From: an uncultured Armatimonadota bacterium
GTDB taxonomy: Bacteria > Armatimonadota > Fimbriimonadia > Fimbriimonadales > Fimbriimonadaceae
NCBI GenBank assembly: GCA_903927025.1
Contig: CAIYLG010000048.1
Coordinates: 1-64,000, forward strand
Direction of reading: 5' to 3'
Length of the DNA: 64,000 nt
Shown: positions 43,247 to 53,331 of the stretch, piece after piece
Position numbering within the stretch: the stretch's first letter is position 1
Layout: each line of letters opens with the position of its first letter
The notes under the pieces: generated by a model
What the model saw: only the letters and a program-made list of their open reading frames with translations
Database searches by the model: none
Told to the model about the DNA's origin: nothing
Made by a program: the position numbers and the translations under genes

Positions 43247-46200
43247 ATGAAGAGCCGCTCAAATGCTTCCGATTTGAATCTGATCTGCCGACTGTCCACT
43301 GAACTGTTCGGTGTCAGCGCTGTGGAGGATGTAGCAAGACGCTCCTGGGAGATACTCACCGAGGAAGCGATGGGAGTTCGTGTCGTCAGCCTGGCAACTT
43401 TCGAAGGAGACGATCAGACTCTCACTTGGACGTTTCAAGCACCTGATGCCCAAGCCAGATTGGATGGGACAATTCTCCAAAGTCTGATCCAGAAGATTGA
43501 GGCTGCTCCAAACCAAGTTCACAAGCTGCAGATTGCGGATCCCATATCGGCTCAAATCGCTGGAATTCCCCTTTCGTTAGGCGAAACCTCTCTTGGAGTC
43601 CTGATCTTAGAGATGGAAGTTGGAACTATAGAACCCACCGGTGAGGAGTGGGTGGTTGCGCTCACATCGACAAATTTGATCTCTCTGGCAATTGATCGAT
43701 GTCGCCTGGAGGATAGGAAAAGACGAGAGGCCGACCGACAAGCGAGTTCCATGGAGCTCACCAAGGCGATCAATGAGAACGCAAATCTCGAAAAGATGCT
43801 CTGCATCATTCGAGACACGGTGATCGATAAATGCGGTTTTGACAGGGCTGCGGTATTTCTCTATGAGCGGGAGTCGGGAACTGTCATGTCCACTTGGGGC
43901 ACCGACCGGGAAGGAAATAGAGTCCACTATCCCAACAGAAAGTTTTCGCCCGGCCCCCACAGCCCCATCACTTGGATTCTCCAGACTGCAGACGAACCCG
44001 GTTTCGTACTAACCAAGAATTACTCGGAACGATTTGCCATCGACAAGAACCTTGAAATGAGAGGGGTGACCCATCACGGAATTATCAAGCTCAGGGCTCG
44101 AGGCGAAACCCTAGGGTTTATCGCCGTTGACAACCTGCTGACCGGGCGGCCGATCACCGAGCAAGATCTCAGGGACCTTCTGCCTTACGCAGCGCAGGCA
44201 GCAGGCGCGATCCTCAAGTCTCAGGTTCATGAAGAGAACCAGAGAGTATTGCTTCAGCAGAAGCGGCTCATGCAGATGGCGAGCATGCTGAACAGTAACC
44301 TGGACCTTCGGCAAATATTGCGGCAAGTTCGAGATGCGGCGGTAGAAATAGGTGACTTTGAGCGAGCTGGAGTTCACCTTTATGATCCTAAAACCATGGT
44401 GATGCGCGGCACCTGGGGAACGGATCGAACTGGAGACTCAGTCGACATTCACGACGAAGTCCATGTGCTCACTCATGCTGAAGCAATCCGAATAGGGCTT
44501 GAAACGCCGACAGGACTGCCCAAACAGGATTACTTGATCGTTCACAACTACTCAGAATCCAGAAACCTGCCAACCGCCGACAAAATGGCTGGCGTACCGC
44601 AACTTGCACGAGTATTCATGAGAGTCGGCGATGAAACCGTCGGCTACATCAGCGTCGATAACTTGCTGACGGGAAGGAATTTCACGGAAGAGGAAGTGCG
44701 CCACCTCCTCCCCTTTGCCCAACAGGCAGCTGCCGCCATTTACAATGCCAGGCTTCTTGAAGAGCGAGAAGTGATCGTCAGTCGTCAGAAGATGCTTCTT
44801 GAGCTTATTGCGACGATCAACTCTACATTTGACCTTAGCCAGGTGCTTCGGCTCGTACGAGATGCAGTGGTAGAAATTGGCGGTTTCGACAGAGCCGGAG
44901 TTTTCCTCTACAACGAAGAAAACAAAACCATGGTCGGCTCCTGGGGAACTGACCGGCACGGGGATGCCGAGAGCATTTCGCACGAATGGTTTGATGTAGA
45001 CCCGATCCAAATTGACCCCCCAGAAGGCAACGAACCAGGATATATAAGAAGTTACGAGCTCTCCGGAGATGCCGGAAGTGAAGGAATGTTTGACCCAACC
45101 AGCTCCATGTGGGGAGTCAAGGCACACGCGATGCTGTACCTGCGTGCCAACCGCCGCCTGGTAGGCGCGATAAGCGTCGACAATCTGCTCTCTGATAAGC
45201 CCATTACGCAAGAGGAAGTTATCGCTCTCCTCCCATTCGCCCACCAGGCTGCAGCAGCGATTCAAAAGGCCGCCCTTTTGCGAGTGCGTGAAGAAGAGGT
45301 TGCGAGAAGAAAAGGAGCTGAGGACGAGCTACGAATTCAAACTCGCGAACTTATCATCGCGCGCGATGCTGCGGTGGCTGCTACACAGGTCAAGAGTGAG
45401 TTCTTGGCGAATATGAGCCACGAAATCCGAACTCCGATGAACGGAGTCATCGGGATGACTTCTCTGTTGCTGGAAACAGACCTTTCTGTTCAGCAACGCG
45501 AGTTCGCAATCATTATTCAGAACAGTGCGGAAGCCCTTCTCTCCGTAATCAACGACGTTCTCGACTTTTCAAAGATCGAAGCGAACAAGATGCTGATCGA
45601 GCAGGAGGATTTTGATCTCCGCGACTGCATTGAGGAAGTTTGCGAGCTGATGGCTACGCGCATCGAGAGCAAGCCCGTGGAGTTGAACTGCTCCATCGAT
45701 CCAGATTTCCCACCGACAGTTGTCGGCGATCCAACTAGGATCAGGCAGATCGTAACGAACCTTTGCGCCAATGCGGTCAAGTTCACGGAACGAGGCGAGA
45801 TCGAAGTTTCGCTTCACACAGTTGAGAGAGTCCAAGCCAGTCTTACTGCCAGAATTTCCGTTCGAGACACCGGAATTGGGATTGCGACAGACCGGCAAGA
45901 ACGCATATTCGAAAGTTTCACTCAAGCCGACGGAAGCATGACGCGGAAGTATGGCGGCACAGGTCTGGGCCTAACGTTGACTCGACAACTGTCTGAGCTT
46001 ATGGGAGGACAGATTGGAATGACGAGCAGCCAGGGAGAAGGAAGCGAGTTTTGGGTCGAGATTCCCCTTGGACGTTCAGAGTCCACAATTGACACGGTAT
46101 CGCTCTATGAGCCGCAGAAACCTCTGCGCATCCTCGTTGTGGATGACAATCCGACGGTTCGGACATCTCTTGCGCAGCATTTTCGCCATTGGCACTGCAT

Positions 46201-46966
46201 CGTTTCCGAAGCGGACTCTGCCGACTCGGGATGGCAGCGGCTGATTGACACATCCCCAGCATCCAGATTTGACCTGGTGATCGTCGACAATCAGTTGGCT
46301 GGAATCTACGAGGATAGAGTGTGCAATGCGATCAGGCGGGCACCAGGGTACGAGCACGTTCCTGTAATTCGTTTGACTCCTTCCTGGTCAAAGGCGATCC
46401 TTCCCGCGTTCTCAATCGCGGCGCCAACCATAACCATCGGGAAGCCTATTCGCCGAACTCGCCTTGCATCAGCAGTCACTGCCATGCTGAAACTTCCTGC
46501 CGCTCAGCCCGCTTCAGAGATCACCTCTGATATGGACGAACATGGAACCGAGCTCATGAAGGGCCTAAGGATTCTCATCGCTGAGGACAATGCGGTCAAT
46601 GTCCTGATCTTGGAGAAGACCTTAGAGGAATATGGGTGTGAGTTCGTTTCGACCGGAAATGGAATCGAGGCTCTTCAAACCTACCGGTCGGAGAGATTCG
46701 ACTTGATCCTAATGGATGTGCAAATGCCTGAGATGGATGGAATCGCCGCAACTCAACGGATTCGCTACGAGGAAATCAACACGGGACGTCACATTCCCAT
46801 CATTGCCCTTACCGCTCATGCTCAACAAGGAGACCGGGAAAGATGCCTTGCGGCCGGGATGGACGACTACCTTCCCAAACCTGTGCGGCGTGCAGAAATG
46901 GATGTAAAGCTGCGGACCTGGGCCAAGAAGATAAGAGAGCCTGAAGGTGCCCACCATCCGACTTGA
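43247..46966 (+). CDS. Soluble hybrid sensor histidine kinase, four GAF and two receiver domains
   Basis: 1239 residues, no TM segment. A first, diverged GAF (about 8-165) is followed by three tandem GAFs (~175-residue period, each with a G/C-F-D/E-RA-V-LY ... TWGTDR-G block near 195, 370 and 546), a coiled linker, and a HisKA domain with [15 protein letters not shown] (phosphoacceptor His725). The HATPase ([29 protein letters not shown]) is followed by REC1 (VVDDNPTVR, Asp1014 in IVDNQL) and REC2 (AEDNAVN, Asp1157 in [11 protein letters not shown]). REC1 is less conserved. It has no dedicated regulator gene nearby. The ligands sensed are unknown. Confidence 0.93.
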   Translation: MKSRSNASDLNLICRLSTELFGVSAVEDVARRSWEILTEEAMGVRVVSLATFEGDDQTLTWTFQAPDAQARLDGTILQSLIQKIEAAPNQVHKLQIADPISAQIAGIPLSLGETSLGVLILEMEVGTIEPTGEEWVVALTSTNLISLAIDRCRLEDRKRREADRQASSMELTKAINENANLEKMLCIIRDTVIDKCGFDRAAVFLYERESGTVMSTWGTDREGNRVHYPNRKFSPGPHSPITWILQTADEPGFVLTKNYSERFAIDKNLEMRGVTHHGIIKLRARGETLGFIAVDNLLTGRPITEQDLRDLLPYAAQAAGAILKSQVHEENQRVLLQQKRLMQMASMLNSNLDLRQILRQVRDAAVEIGDFERAGVHLYDPKTMVMRGTWGTDRTGDSVDIHDEVHVLTHAEAIRIGLETPTGLPKQDYLIVHNYSESRNLPTADKMAGVPQLARVFMRVGDETVGYISVDNLLTGRNFTEEEVRHLLPFAQQAAAAIYNARLLEEREVIVSRQKMLLELIATINSTFDLSQVLRLVRDAVVEIGGFDRAGVFLYNEENKTMVGSWGTDRHGDAESISHEWFDVDPIQIDPPEGNEPGYIRSYELSGDAGSEGMFDPTSSMWGVKAHAMLYLRANRRLVGAISVDNLLSDKPITQEEVIALLPFAHQAAAAIQKAALLRVREEEVARRKGAEDELRIQTRELIIARDAAVAATQVKSEFLANMSHEIRTPMNGVIGMTSLLLETDLSVQQREFAIIIQNSAEALLSVINDVLDFSKIEANKMLIEQEDFDLRDCIEEVCELMATRIESKPVELNCSIDPDFPPTVVGDPTRIRQIVTNLCANAVKFTERGEIEVSLHTVERVQASLTARISVRDTGIGIATDRQERIFESFTQADGSMTRKYGGTGLGLTLTRQLSELMGGQIGMTSSQGEGSEFWVEIPLGRSESTIDTVSLYEPQKPLRILVVDDNPTVRTSLAQHFRHWHCIVSEADSADSGWQRLIDTSPASRFDLVIVDNQLAGIYEDRVCNAIRRAPGYEHVPVIRLTPSWSKAILPAFSIAAPTITIGKPIRRTRLASAVTAMLKLPAAQPASEITSDMDEHGTELMKGLRILIAEDNAVNVLILEKTLEEYGCEFVSTGNGIEALQTYRSERFDLILMDVQMPEMDGIAATQRIRYEEINTGRHIPIIALTAHAQQGDRERCLAAGMDDYLPKPVRRAEMDVKLRTWAKKIREPEGAHHPT

Positions 46967-46982
46967 TCAGGGACGGGCACCT
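46945..46982. terminator. Hairpin between convergent genes
   Basis: AGGTGCCC and GGGCACCT form an 8-bp stem with a long loop, spanning the kinase stop codon. No T-run follows. It could serve as a bidirectional terminator for the kinase and the propeller gene. Confidence 0.45.
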
Positions 46983-46991
46983 CGGACTGTT

Positions 46992-47936
46992 CTACTTGTT
47001 GGCAGAGAATTTCATCGCGAAGCTATTGGTTGCATCTGCATAGACAACCCAAACACTATGTGTCTTTGGGTCCACGGTAATGCTGTGGCAAGATGAAGGA
47101 ACCGGCACCGTTCCTATCACGGTCGCAGTCGCACCCTTCACCTGGAGCACCTGAAGGGTCCCGCTTCCAGGAATGTACAGCCTCTTCAATCCAGCATCGT
47201 AAGCGATCTGATCGCTGCCCTTGACGACGTCTACCGTTGTCAGCAGCTTCCCTGAATCCGCACTTACAATGGCAAGTTTGCCATTCTTGCCAACCGAGAA
47301 CAGCTCACCAAGCTTAGTATCTTCCGCAAGGCCATGAGGACTGGTCAGGGAGCCGAGCGTGAACTCTGACACGACCTTCAGGGTCGAAGTGCTGATGACC
47401 TGAATGGTGTTGGACGTCTTGATGTTCTGGAATATCTTTCCGCGGCCACTGTCGAACACCATCACTTCAGGCGCTTCTTTAATCGTCACGGTGGATTCCA
47501 GTTTGAGACCCTTCGGGTTCACTACCCAGAGGCTTGTGCCGTCATCGTTATCGACGTAGACGACCCCGCGCCTTGGGTCAGCAATGACGGAGTCTCCTGG
47601 GCCAGTAAGCGACAGGGTCGCAGTCTGTTTCCAAGTCTTCATGCTGAACTCAACCAGCTTGTTGCCAGGTCCAGCCGCATAAACCATATGCGTCAGAGGG
47701 TTTGCATCGATCCCGTTAAACTCGACTCCCGCATCCACGCTCCTGACTTTGTCAGTCCTCAAATCGATCACCGCGAAGGATGACTTGCCCGGATGACAGG
47801 CAAATGCCAATCGGTCGACCGCATCGATGTTCATGAAGTCAAACTTGCCGGGACCTCCGGGCACCACGATCGGCGAATGCGCCGTCAAAGGCGCCGAAGC
47901 AAGCACCGCACTCAAAGCAATCAGGGCGTTTAGCAT
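46992..47936 (-). CDS. Secreted YncE-like beta-propeller protein
   Basis: 314 residues with a signal peptide (MLNALIALSAVLASAPLTAHS). The rest is a run of YVTN-type blades: FAVIDLRTDKVRSVD, GIDANPLTHMVYAAG, DPRRGVVYVDNDD, IQVISTSTLKVVSEF, SPHGLAEDTKLGELFSVGKN, RLYIPGSGTLQVLQV and SITVDPKTHSVWVVYAD. Such seven-bladed propellers act in binding in the periplasm or outside. TATACT lies 10 bases before the ATG, so the leader is almost absent. Confidence 0.8.
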   Translation of the reverse strand: MLNALIALSAVLASAPLTAHSPIVVPGGPGKFDFMNIDAVDRLAFACHPGKSSFAVIDLRTDKVRSVDAGVEFNGIDANPLTHMVYAAGPGNKLVEFSMKTWKQTATLSLTGPGDSVIADPRRGVVYVDNDDGTSLWVVNPKGLKLESTVTIKEAPEVMVFDSGRGKIFQNIKTSNTIQVISTSTLKVVSEFTLGSLTSPHGLAEDTKLGELFSVGKNGKLAIVSADSGKLLTTVDVVKGSDQIAYDAGLKRLYIPGSGTLQVLQVKGATATVIGTVPVPSSCHSITVDPKTHSVWVVYADATNSFAMKFSANK

Positions 47937-47975
47937 ACGGACCAGAAGTATATCGGTCTGTCTAGATTGGCTTCC

Positions 47976-48002
47976 CCTGTCTTAACTGTGAGTTAGCACA
48001 GG
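47976..48002. promoter_or_regulatory. Imperfect 12-bp inverted repeat between divergent genes
   Basis: CCTGT-c-TTAACT-gtg-AGTTA-g-c-ACAGG: eleven pairs plus one mismatch around a 3-base loop, in the spacer between the divergently transcribed YncE-like gene and the oxidase gene. It is a candidate operator or RNA hairpin. Confidence 0.35.
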
Positions 48003-48080
48003 TCAAAGTCTTAACGGTTTCACCTGCTGGTCACTCATGGATCAGATCGATCGCTCTGGTATTCGGCAATACTCAGTCTT

Positions 48081-49328
48081 ATGAGCGAGCCGCTTCTGAA
48101 CTGGGCAGGAAATCTGCGCTACTCCGCAGACAAGGTCTACCAACCTACAGAGCTGTCTCAAGTTCAGGAGATCGTGCGGGATTCCCGAAAAGTCAGACCG
48201 CTGGGCACGAGGCACTGCTTCAACACAATCGCAGACAGCACCAACAGCCTTGTCTCAATGGAGGGCCTCAATCGAGTGATTAGCCTCGATGAAGAAAGTA
48301 GAACGGTCAAGGTTGAAAGCGGTATCCGATACGGAGACCTGGAGAAGTGGCTCTATCCCCACGGCTTCACGCTAAAAAATTTGGCTTCTCTTCCCCACAT
48401 CTCCGTGGCAGGAGCTTGTGCTACTGCCACCCACGGATCCGGGGTGAGAAATGGGAATCTGGCGACTCACGTTAGTGCCATTCAGTACGTTCTGCCAAAT
48501 GGAGAATTAAGGGAGTTCACACGAGAAGCCGGTGGAGACTTTGACGGCGCCATTGTCGCGCTTGGGGCGCTCGGCCCGGCGGCAACGGTGACTTTGGACG
48601 TCGTCCCAACCTTCGCCGTTGCTCAATCGGTTTACGAAGACCTACCATTCGATGCTCTAAAGGACGGATTCTTCGAGATCATGTCCTGCGCGTACAGTGT
48701 GAGCCTATTCACATCGTGGAACTCTGAAGTCATCAACCAAATCTGGGTCAAGTCAACGTCTTCTGATTCTGCAAAGCTTGAACGTTTCGGTGCGCGCGCC
48801 GCGAACCGAAAGCGCTCTCCGATTCCAGATGGAGATCCGGAACACTGCACGGAGCAGCTAGGGCAGCCTGGCCCCTCATACGACCGTTTGCCACACTTCA
48901 GACTAGGATTCACCCCCAGCAGCGGGGCTGAACTCCAGACAGAGTATTTCGTCCCAATCGAGTTCGCGTGGGCGGCACTTTCTGAAATCCATGCGATGCA
49001 AGACAAAATTGCCCCCCTCTTGTTCACGACCGAAGTCCGAACCATCGACTCCGATCAATTGTGGATGAGCCCAAATTTCAAGCGCAAATCTGTCGCGATT
49101 CACTTCACCTGGAAGCAGGACTGGGAAAAAGTAAGTGCAATTCTTCCCGAGATTGAAGCCCGCCTCAGCGCATTTGGAGCAAGACCTCATTGGGGCAAGC
49201 TCTTTAGGATGTCGGGCGAAACCGTGAAGAGCCTCTATTCGGAAAGGGACCGCTTCTGCGATCTTGTGAATCAAGTCGATCCTGGTGGCAAGTTCCGAAA
49301 TGAGTTTGTGGATCAGTATCTGCTCTAG
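48081..49328 (+). CDS. FAD-dependent alditol oxidase-like enzyme
   Basis: 415 residues of the VAO/PCMH flavoprotein family. LGTRHCFNTIADS contains the His (H45) that in alditol oxidase carries the covalent FAD. SLPHISVAGACATATHGSG, LGALGPAATVTLDV and a C-terminal GKLFRMS ... FRNEFVDQYLL also match AldO/xylitol oxidase and L-gulonolactone oxidase relatives. It would oxidise polyols to aldoses with O2. Cytoplasmic, no signal. It overlaps the next convergent gene by four bases. Confidence 0.85.
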   Translation: MSEPLLNWAGNLRYSADKVYQPTELSQVQEIVRDSRKVRPLGTRHCFNTIADSTNSLVSMEGLNRVISLDEESRTVKVESGIRYGDLEKWLYPHGFTLKNLASLPHISVAGACATATHGSGVRNGNLATHVSAIQYVLPNGELREFTREAGGDFDGAIVALGALGPAATVTLDVVPTFAVAQSVYEDLPFDALKDGFFEIMSCAYSVSLFTSWNSEVINQIWVKSTSSDSAKLERFGARAANRKRSPIPDGDPEHCTEQLGQPGPSYDRLPHFRLGFTPSSGAELQTEYFVPIEFAWAALSEIHAMQDKIAPLLFTTEVRTIDSDQLWMSPNFKRKSVAIHFTWKQDWEKVSAILPEIEARLSAFGARPHWGKLFRMSGETVKSLYSERDRFCDLVNQVDPGGKFRNEFVDQYLL

Positions 49329-49957
49329 GTGCCACTTCCGACTTTTTTGAACTCAAACTTAGCACCCTGCATCTCCTTGAATTTTGCTTTCTGATCGTCG
49401 GTAAGCAATTTTTCAAGGTTTGATTTCAGCTCAGTTTGGAGTTTCTCCAGGTCTTTCCGGTTGTCCTGAGGCCCGCCGCCACTCTGGAACAGCTCCATCA
49501 CCTGCTTCTGGTTCTCTTCCTGTGTCTTCTTTATCTTTGCCTTCTGCTCGTCGGTGATCACGAGTGCCTTGGCGACGAGCGGATATGCAAGAGCATTGCC
49601 ACCATTAAACTGAACATAAAGTTGCTTAAGCCGCTTCACCTGATCTGCACTGAGCAGCTTAACAAACTCATCATCATAGTTGACGTTAATCTTCTCGATC
49701 GTCGCCCTCATCCCTGCGAAGTCGGAGCCTGCGCCTTGAAGCGCCTCTTGTAGCTCCCGTTGGATCTTGGACAGTAGACCGTCTTCCTGCGAGTGAATCT
49801 CGGGAGTCGTCTTTAGTTCCGCCCTCACCTCTTCAAACAGGGAGAGGGTCAGCAGGGTTTTTCCCGCAAAAGGGCTCGGACGGTGAAAGAAATCCTGCTG
49901 AGCGGCTGCCAGGCAGACCGAGGACAGCATCGTCAAAATGAATAAGGCTCGCTTCAT
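49325..49957 (-). CDS. Secreted helical protein, Spy/LTXXQ-like in style
   Basis: 210 residues from ATG 49957 (in-frame ATG 49984 gives an odd extension). Signal peptide MKRALFILTMLSSVCLAAAQ, then a fully helical, Lys/Gln/Glu-rich body with LSADQVKRLKQLYVQ, ITDEQKAKIKKTQEENQ and LLTDDQKAKFKEMQG. These L-T/S-x-x-Q repeats resemble periplasmic Spy/CpxP-type chaperones and are common in planctomycete and armatimonad secreted proteins. Role not established. Confidence 0.6.
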   Translation of the reverse strand: MKRALFILTMLSSVCLAAAQQDFFHRPSPFAGKTLLTLSLFEEVRAELKTTPEIHSQEDGLLSKIQRELQEALQGAGSDFAGMRATIEKINVNYDDEFVKLLSADQVKRLKQLYVQFNGGNALAYPLVAKALVITDEQKAKIKKTQEENQKQVMELFQSGGGPQDNRKDLEKLQTELKSNLEKLLTDDQKAKFKEMQGAKFEFKKVGSGT

Positions 49958-50080
49958 CGTTAAGCTCACTGGGTTCAACGGCATTGTAACCGACTAGTGC
50001 TCACGCAAAGATAAGCAAGCACTTACCGGTGCGCCGCCAGGGACGACTATCCAAGATCCGTGTAAGAACTCGACGACCCC

Positions 50081-50113
50081 AAGGAAGGACCGGGTTCGTC
50101 CCGGTCCTTCCTT
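50081..50113 (-). terminator. Strong hairpin directly after guaB
   Basis: A perfect 14-bp stem AAGGAAGGACCGGG / CCCGGTCCTTCCTT with a 5-base loop starts one base after the guaB stop codon. There is no T-run downstream, but the stem and position make a terminator likely. It can also form on the plus strand. Confidence 0.75.
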
Positions 50114-50114
50114 G

Positions 50115-51593
50115 CTACTCTCCTTCGCTGCTGCCCCAAGGGGATGAGTAGTTGGGTGGCTCCTTGGTGATCTGAACGTCGTGCGGATGGCTTTCACGAA
50201 GCGCTGCATTCGTGATCTTCAGGAATTCTGCCGAATCTCGAAGCACGCCCAAATCTGGTGCGCCCACGTATCCCATCCCGGAACGAAGACCGCCAATGAG
50301 CTGGTTCATCGTGTCCACCAAAGCTCCCTTAAATGGAACTCGACCCTCTACGCCTTCTGGGACGATGACTCCGCCGGCTTCCTTGACCTGCATATATCGG
50401 TCGGATGAGCCCTGCTTCATGGCGCTGACGCTACCCATGCCTCGATAGACCTTATAGGCTCGATTTCGGTAGATCTCGATTTCACCTGGGCTCTCTTCAC
50501 ATCCGGCGAACATGTTGCCCATCATCACAGTGCTGGCACCAGCGGCAAGACACTTAACGATGTCTCCCGAGCTGCGAATGCCGCCGTCGGCGATGGTCGG
50601 AATGCCTAACTTATTGGCTTCCTCACAGCAGTCCATGACAGCCGTGAACTGAGGAACACCGACACCTGCCACGACGCGTGTCGTGCAGATGGAACCGGCT
50701 CCAATGCCGAGCCGGAGTCCGTCGGCACCGAGGGCGGCAAGATCCTTGACGCCCTGCTTGGTTGCGACGTTTCCAGCGATGACCTTAAGATCCGGGAGCT
50801 TCTCCTTGATCATCTTAAGGCAGTTCATTACACCAGCGGAATGGCCATGCGCTGCATCAATGACGATGAAGTCGACTCCGGCATCCTGGAGGGCTTTGGC
50901 CCTTTCGTAAGGCTGCCTTAGGGCACCGATGGCGGCCCCAACAATGAGGCGCCCTTTTCGGTCCTTAGTGGCCAGCGGGTGCTGCTTGACTTTAAGGATG
51001 TCTTTGATCGTGATGAGGCCCATCAGATGGCCGGTCTCGTCAACGATCGGGAGCTTTTCAATTCGGTGCTGGGCCAGCATTTCCTGCGCTTGCTCAAGCG
51101 TTGTTCCGACTGCTCCCGTGATCAGATGCTCGGTCGTCATCCGCTCAGAGATCTTCTTGGTGAAGTCGGTCTCAAATCGGATATCTCGATTCGTCAGGAT
51201 TCCAACGAGCTTCCCTTCGGTGTTGACGATGGGAACACCGGAGATGTGAAAGCGCTCCATCAAGTTGAGCGCATCTTTAAGAGTTTTGTCAGCTTCAAGC
51301 TTGAATGGCTTGGTGATAACGCCACTCTCAGAACGCTTGACGCGATCGACGGCTTCCGCCTGGAGCTCGATCGACATATTTCGATGGAGAACACCGACGC
51401 CGCCTTCTCGAGCAATGGCTATGGCAAGTCTGGCATCGGTGACGGTGTCCATTGGAGCGGACACGATTGGGACGCGCAGGGTGACCCCTGGAAGAATTTG
51501 GGTCGAAAGATCGACCTCACTAGGCAGTACGGCAGTTTGTTTTGGAATTAACAGAACGTCGTCGAAGCTGAGACCTTCGCGAAAAGCGGGCAT
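50115..51593 (-). CDS. guaB: Inosine-5'-monophosphate dehydrogenase GuaB
   Basis: NAD-dependent oxidation of IMP to XMP, the committed step of GMP synthesis. 492 residues from ATG 51593 (AAGGAG five bases upstream; ATG 51614 is an unlikely extension). TIM barrel with [10 protein letters not shown], two CBS domains (about 93-205, with HISGVPIVN and [10 protein letters not shown]), VIDAAHGHS, catalytic Cys303 in [22 protein letters not shown] and the flap [16 protein letters not shown] at 51624-51619 (minus) may be its -10. Confidence 0.96.
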   Translation of the reverse strand: MPAFREGLSFDDVLLIPKQTAVLPSEVDLSTQILPGVTLRVPIVSAPMDTVTDARLAIAIAREGGVGVLHRNMSIELQAEAVDRVKRSESGVITKPFKLEADKTLKDALNLMERFHISGVPIVNTEGKLVGILTNRDIRFETDFTKKISERMTTEHLITGAVGTTLEQAQEMLAQHRIEKLPIVDETGHLMGLITIKDILKVKQHPLATKDRKGRLIVGAAIGALRQPYERAKALQDAGVDFIVIDAAHGHSAGVMNCLKMIKEKLPDLKVIAGNVATKQGVKDLAALGADGLRLGIGAGSICTTRVVAGVGVPQFTAVMDCCEEANKLGIPTIADGGIRSSGDIVKCLAAGASTVMMGNMFAGCEESPGEIEIYRNRAYKVYRGMGSVSAMKQGSSDRYMQVKEAGGVIVPEGVEGRVPFKGALVDTMNQLIGGLRSGMGYVGAPDLGVLRDSAEFLKITNAALRESHPHDVQITKEPPNYSSPWGSSEGE

Positions 51594-51673
51594 TGGGGCT
51601 CCTTGGCTTTTCATTAGATTATGGCTCGGCGGCGAGCCCTCTCGCTAGGCAATGTCGGGGTAAACCCACAGGA

Positions 51674-52678
51674 ATGATCTATCGTCAGCTCGGCCGCACT
51701 GGCCTTCAGGTTTCGTCGGCTTGTTTTGGCACCATGACTTTCGGGTGGGAACCCGCAGATTGGGGATCCCACGAGGAAACGTCAATTCAGCTGGCAGACA
51801 TCGCGATCGACCTCGGAATCAACTTCTTTGACACGGCGGACGTGTACGCTCGGGGCACCAGCGAGAAGATATTGGGCAAAGCCCTCAAGGGAGGAAAGCG
51901 AGAGAAGATTGTTTTGGCGACCAAGTGCCACGGAAAAATGGACGATCACGATCCGAATGCCTGGGGCAACAGTGCTCGGCACATCATTGAGGCCTGCGAT
52001 GCCTCGCTTAAGCGCCTCAAGACGGACTGGATCGACCTCTATCAGATTCACCGTCCACAGCCAACTGTTCCGATCGACGAAACCATTCGTGCCCTGGATG
52101 ATCTTCGCCGTGCCGGCAAAATTCGCTACGCAGGCTGCTCAACGTTTGCCGCTTGGCAAGTCTGTGAGGCGCACTACATTGCAAAGCAACTGGGAACTTC
52201 CGGCTTCGTTACGGAGCAGCCGCCATATAACCTGCTGGATCGGCGCATCGAGCGAGAGTTGCTTCCATTCTGCCGAACATACGAATACGGCGTCATTCCC
52301 TGGTCGCCGCTCGCGGGCGGAATGCTCAGCGGGAAGTACATGGACGGCAGCTCGGCAGGCGCTCGCTACTCGGCAAGCGATCCATCCGGTCGGTTGAAGC
52401 AAGTTCCACAGCAAAAACTGGTGAAGCTCAAAAAGCTCGCAGAAAAGTTGGAGATCTCGATGACGAGCCTTAGCCTTGCATGGGTCGCGAACCAGCCCGG
52501 CATCACGTGCCCGATCATTGGAGCTCGATCTGAGATCCAATTGCGCGAGTCGATCGAGGCTTGTGAACTCACGCTTTCGGAAAAGACGCTCAAGCAGATT
52601 GATGAGATCTTTGAGCCGGGCAGCCACAGCGTAAACTACTACTCAGCGAATTTTGGTCCAAACGCCCGGCCGCTCTAG
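51674..52678 (+). CDS. Aldo/keto reductase (YajO/Kv-beta-like)
   Basis: 334 residues from ATG 51674 (CAGGA just upstream). NADPH-dependent reductase with a TIM barrel. The catalytic tetrad is visible: Asp53 and Tyr58 (FFDTADVYARG), Lys84 (LATKC) and His126 (YQIHRP). Cofactor-loop motifs IPWSPLAGGMLSGKY and CPIIGARSEIQLRESIEA. It belongs to the subgroup of general aldehyde/ketone reductases; substrate not predictable. Divergent from guaB and convergent with the response regulator (4-base overlap). Confidence 0.92.
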   Translation: MIYRQLGRTGLQVSSACFGTMTFGWEPADWGSHEETSIQLADIAIDLGINFFDTADVYARGTSEKILGKALKGGKREKIVLATKCHGKMDDHDPNAWGNSARHIIEACDASLKRLKTDWIDLYQIHRPQPTVPIDETIRALDDLRRAGKIRYAGCSTFAAWQVCEAHYIAKQLGTSGFVTEQPPYNLLDRRIERELLPFCRTYEYGVIPWSPLAGGMLSGKYMDGSSAGARYSASDPSGRLKQVPQQKLVKLKKLAEKLEISMTSLSLAWVANQPGITCPIIGARSEIQLRESIEACELTLSEKTLKQIDEIFEPGSHSVNYYSANFGPNARPL

Positions 52679-53331
52679 GCGAGGCCGTTTTGTTGGGCAA
52701 GAAGAGTCGCTTCGGCGCGGTCATTCACCTGCAGCTTCTTGAAGATGCTGCCGATGTGACTCTTCACCGTCTTTTCGCTGAGGAACAGCTTATCGGCAAT
52801 CGCCGCGTTCTTCATCCCAGCGGCGATGCACTCCAGTACCTCCACTTCCCGCCGGCTGAGCTCGGCAAATATTTGTCGGTTGTGGAGCGCAGATTTGGAG
52901 AGCCGGGTGAATTCCGCCATGACACGCGCAACAAGTGCAGGGCTTAACGCTCCTTCTCCGCTGTGGGCGGCTCGGATCACGCGAGCGATTTCGTCCAATC
53001 CAGAATCTTTGAGCAGATAGCCCACCGCTCCGGACTTGATCGCCGAGAAGACGTTTTCGTCATCTCCGAACTTGGTGAGCATCACAACGTGAGCGGTCGG
53101 GAGCTTCTCGTGCAAAACCTTGAGTGCCTCGATGCCGGACATGCGCGGCATTTGGATGTCCATGAGGATCACGTCTGGATGAAGGACCATGGCTTCCGCT
53201 ACCGCTTGCTCACCGTTCGACGCCTCCGAGATCACAAGGATGTCACTCTCAAGTTGAATGAGTTCGATAAGGGTTCGACGGAGGACGCTGTCATCCTCGA
53301 CGATTTGAATACGAATGCGAGATTCAGACAT
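52675..53331 (-). CDS. NarL/LuxR-type response regulator
   Basis: 218 residues. Receiver domain with acidic pocket VEDD (11-14), phospho-Asp58 (ILMDIQMPRMSG), LTKFG and K107 (YLLKDSG). The C-terminal GerE/LuxR HTH is LSRREVEVLECIAAGMKNAAIADKLFLSEKTVKSHIGSIFKKL. It overlaps the upstream histidine kinase by eight bases and forms a pair with it. Output: DNA binding on phosphorylation; targets unknown. Confidence 0.95.
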   Translation of the reverse strand: MSESRIRIQIVEDDSVLRRTLIELIQLESDILVISEASNGEQAVAEAMVLHPDVILMDIQMPRMSGIEALKVLHEKLPTAHVVMLTKFGDDENVFSAIKSGAVGYLLKDSGLDEIARVIRAAHSGEGALSPALVARVMAEFTRLSKSALHNRQIFAELSRREVEVLECIAAGMKNAAIADKLFLSEKTVKSHIGSIFKKLQVNDRAEATLLAQQNGLA

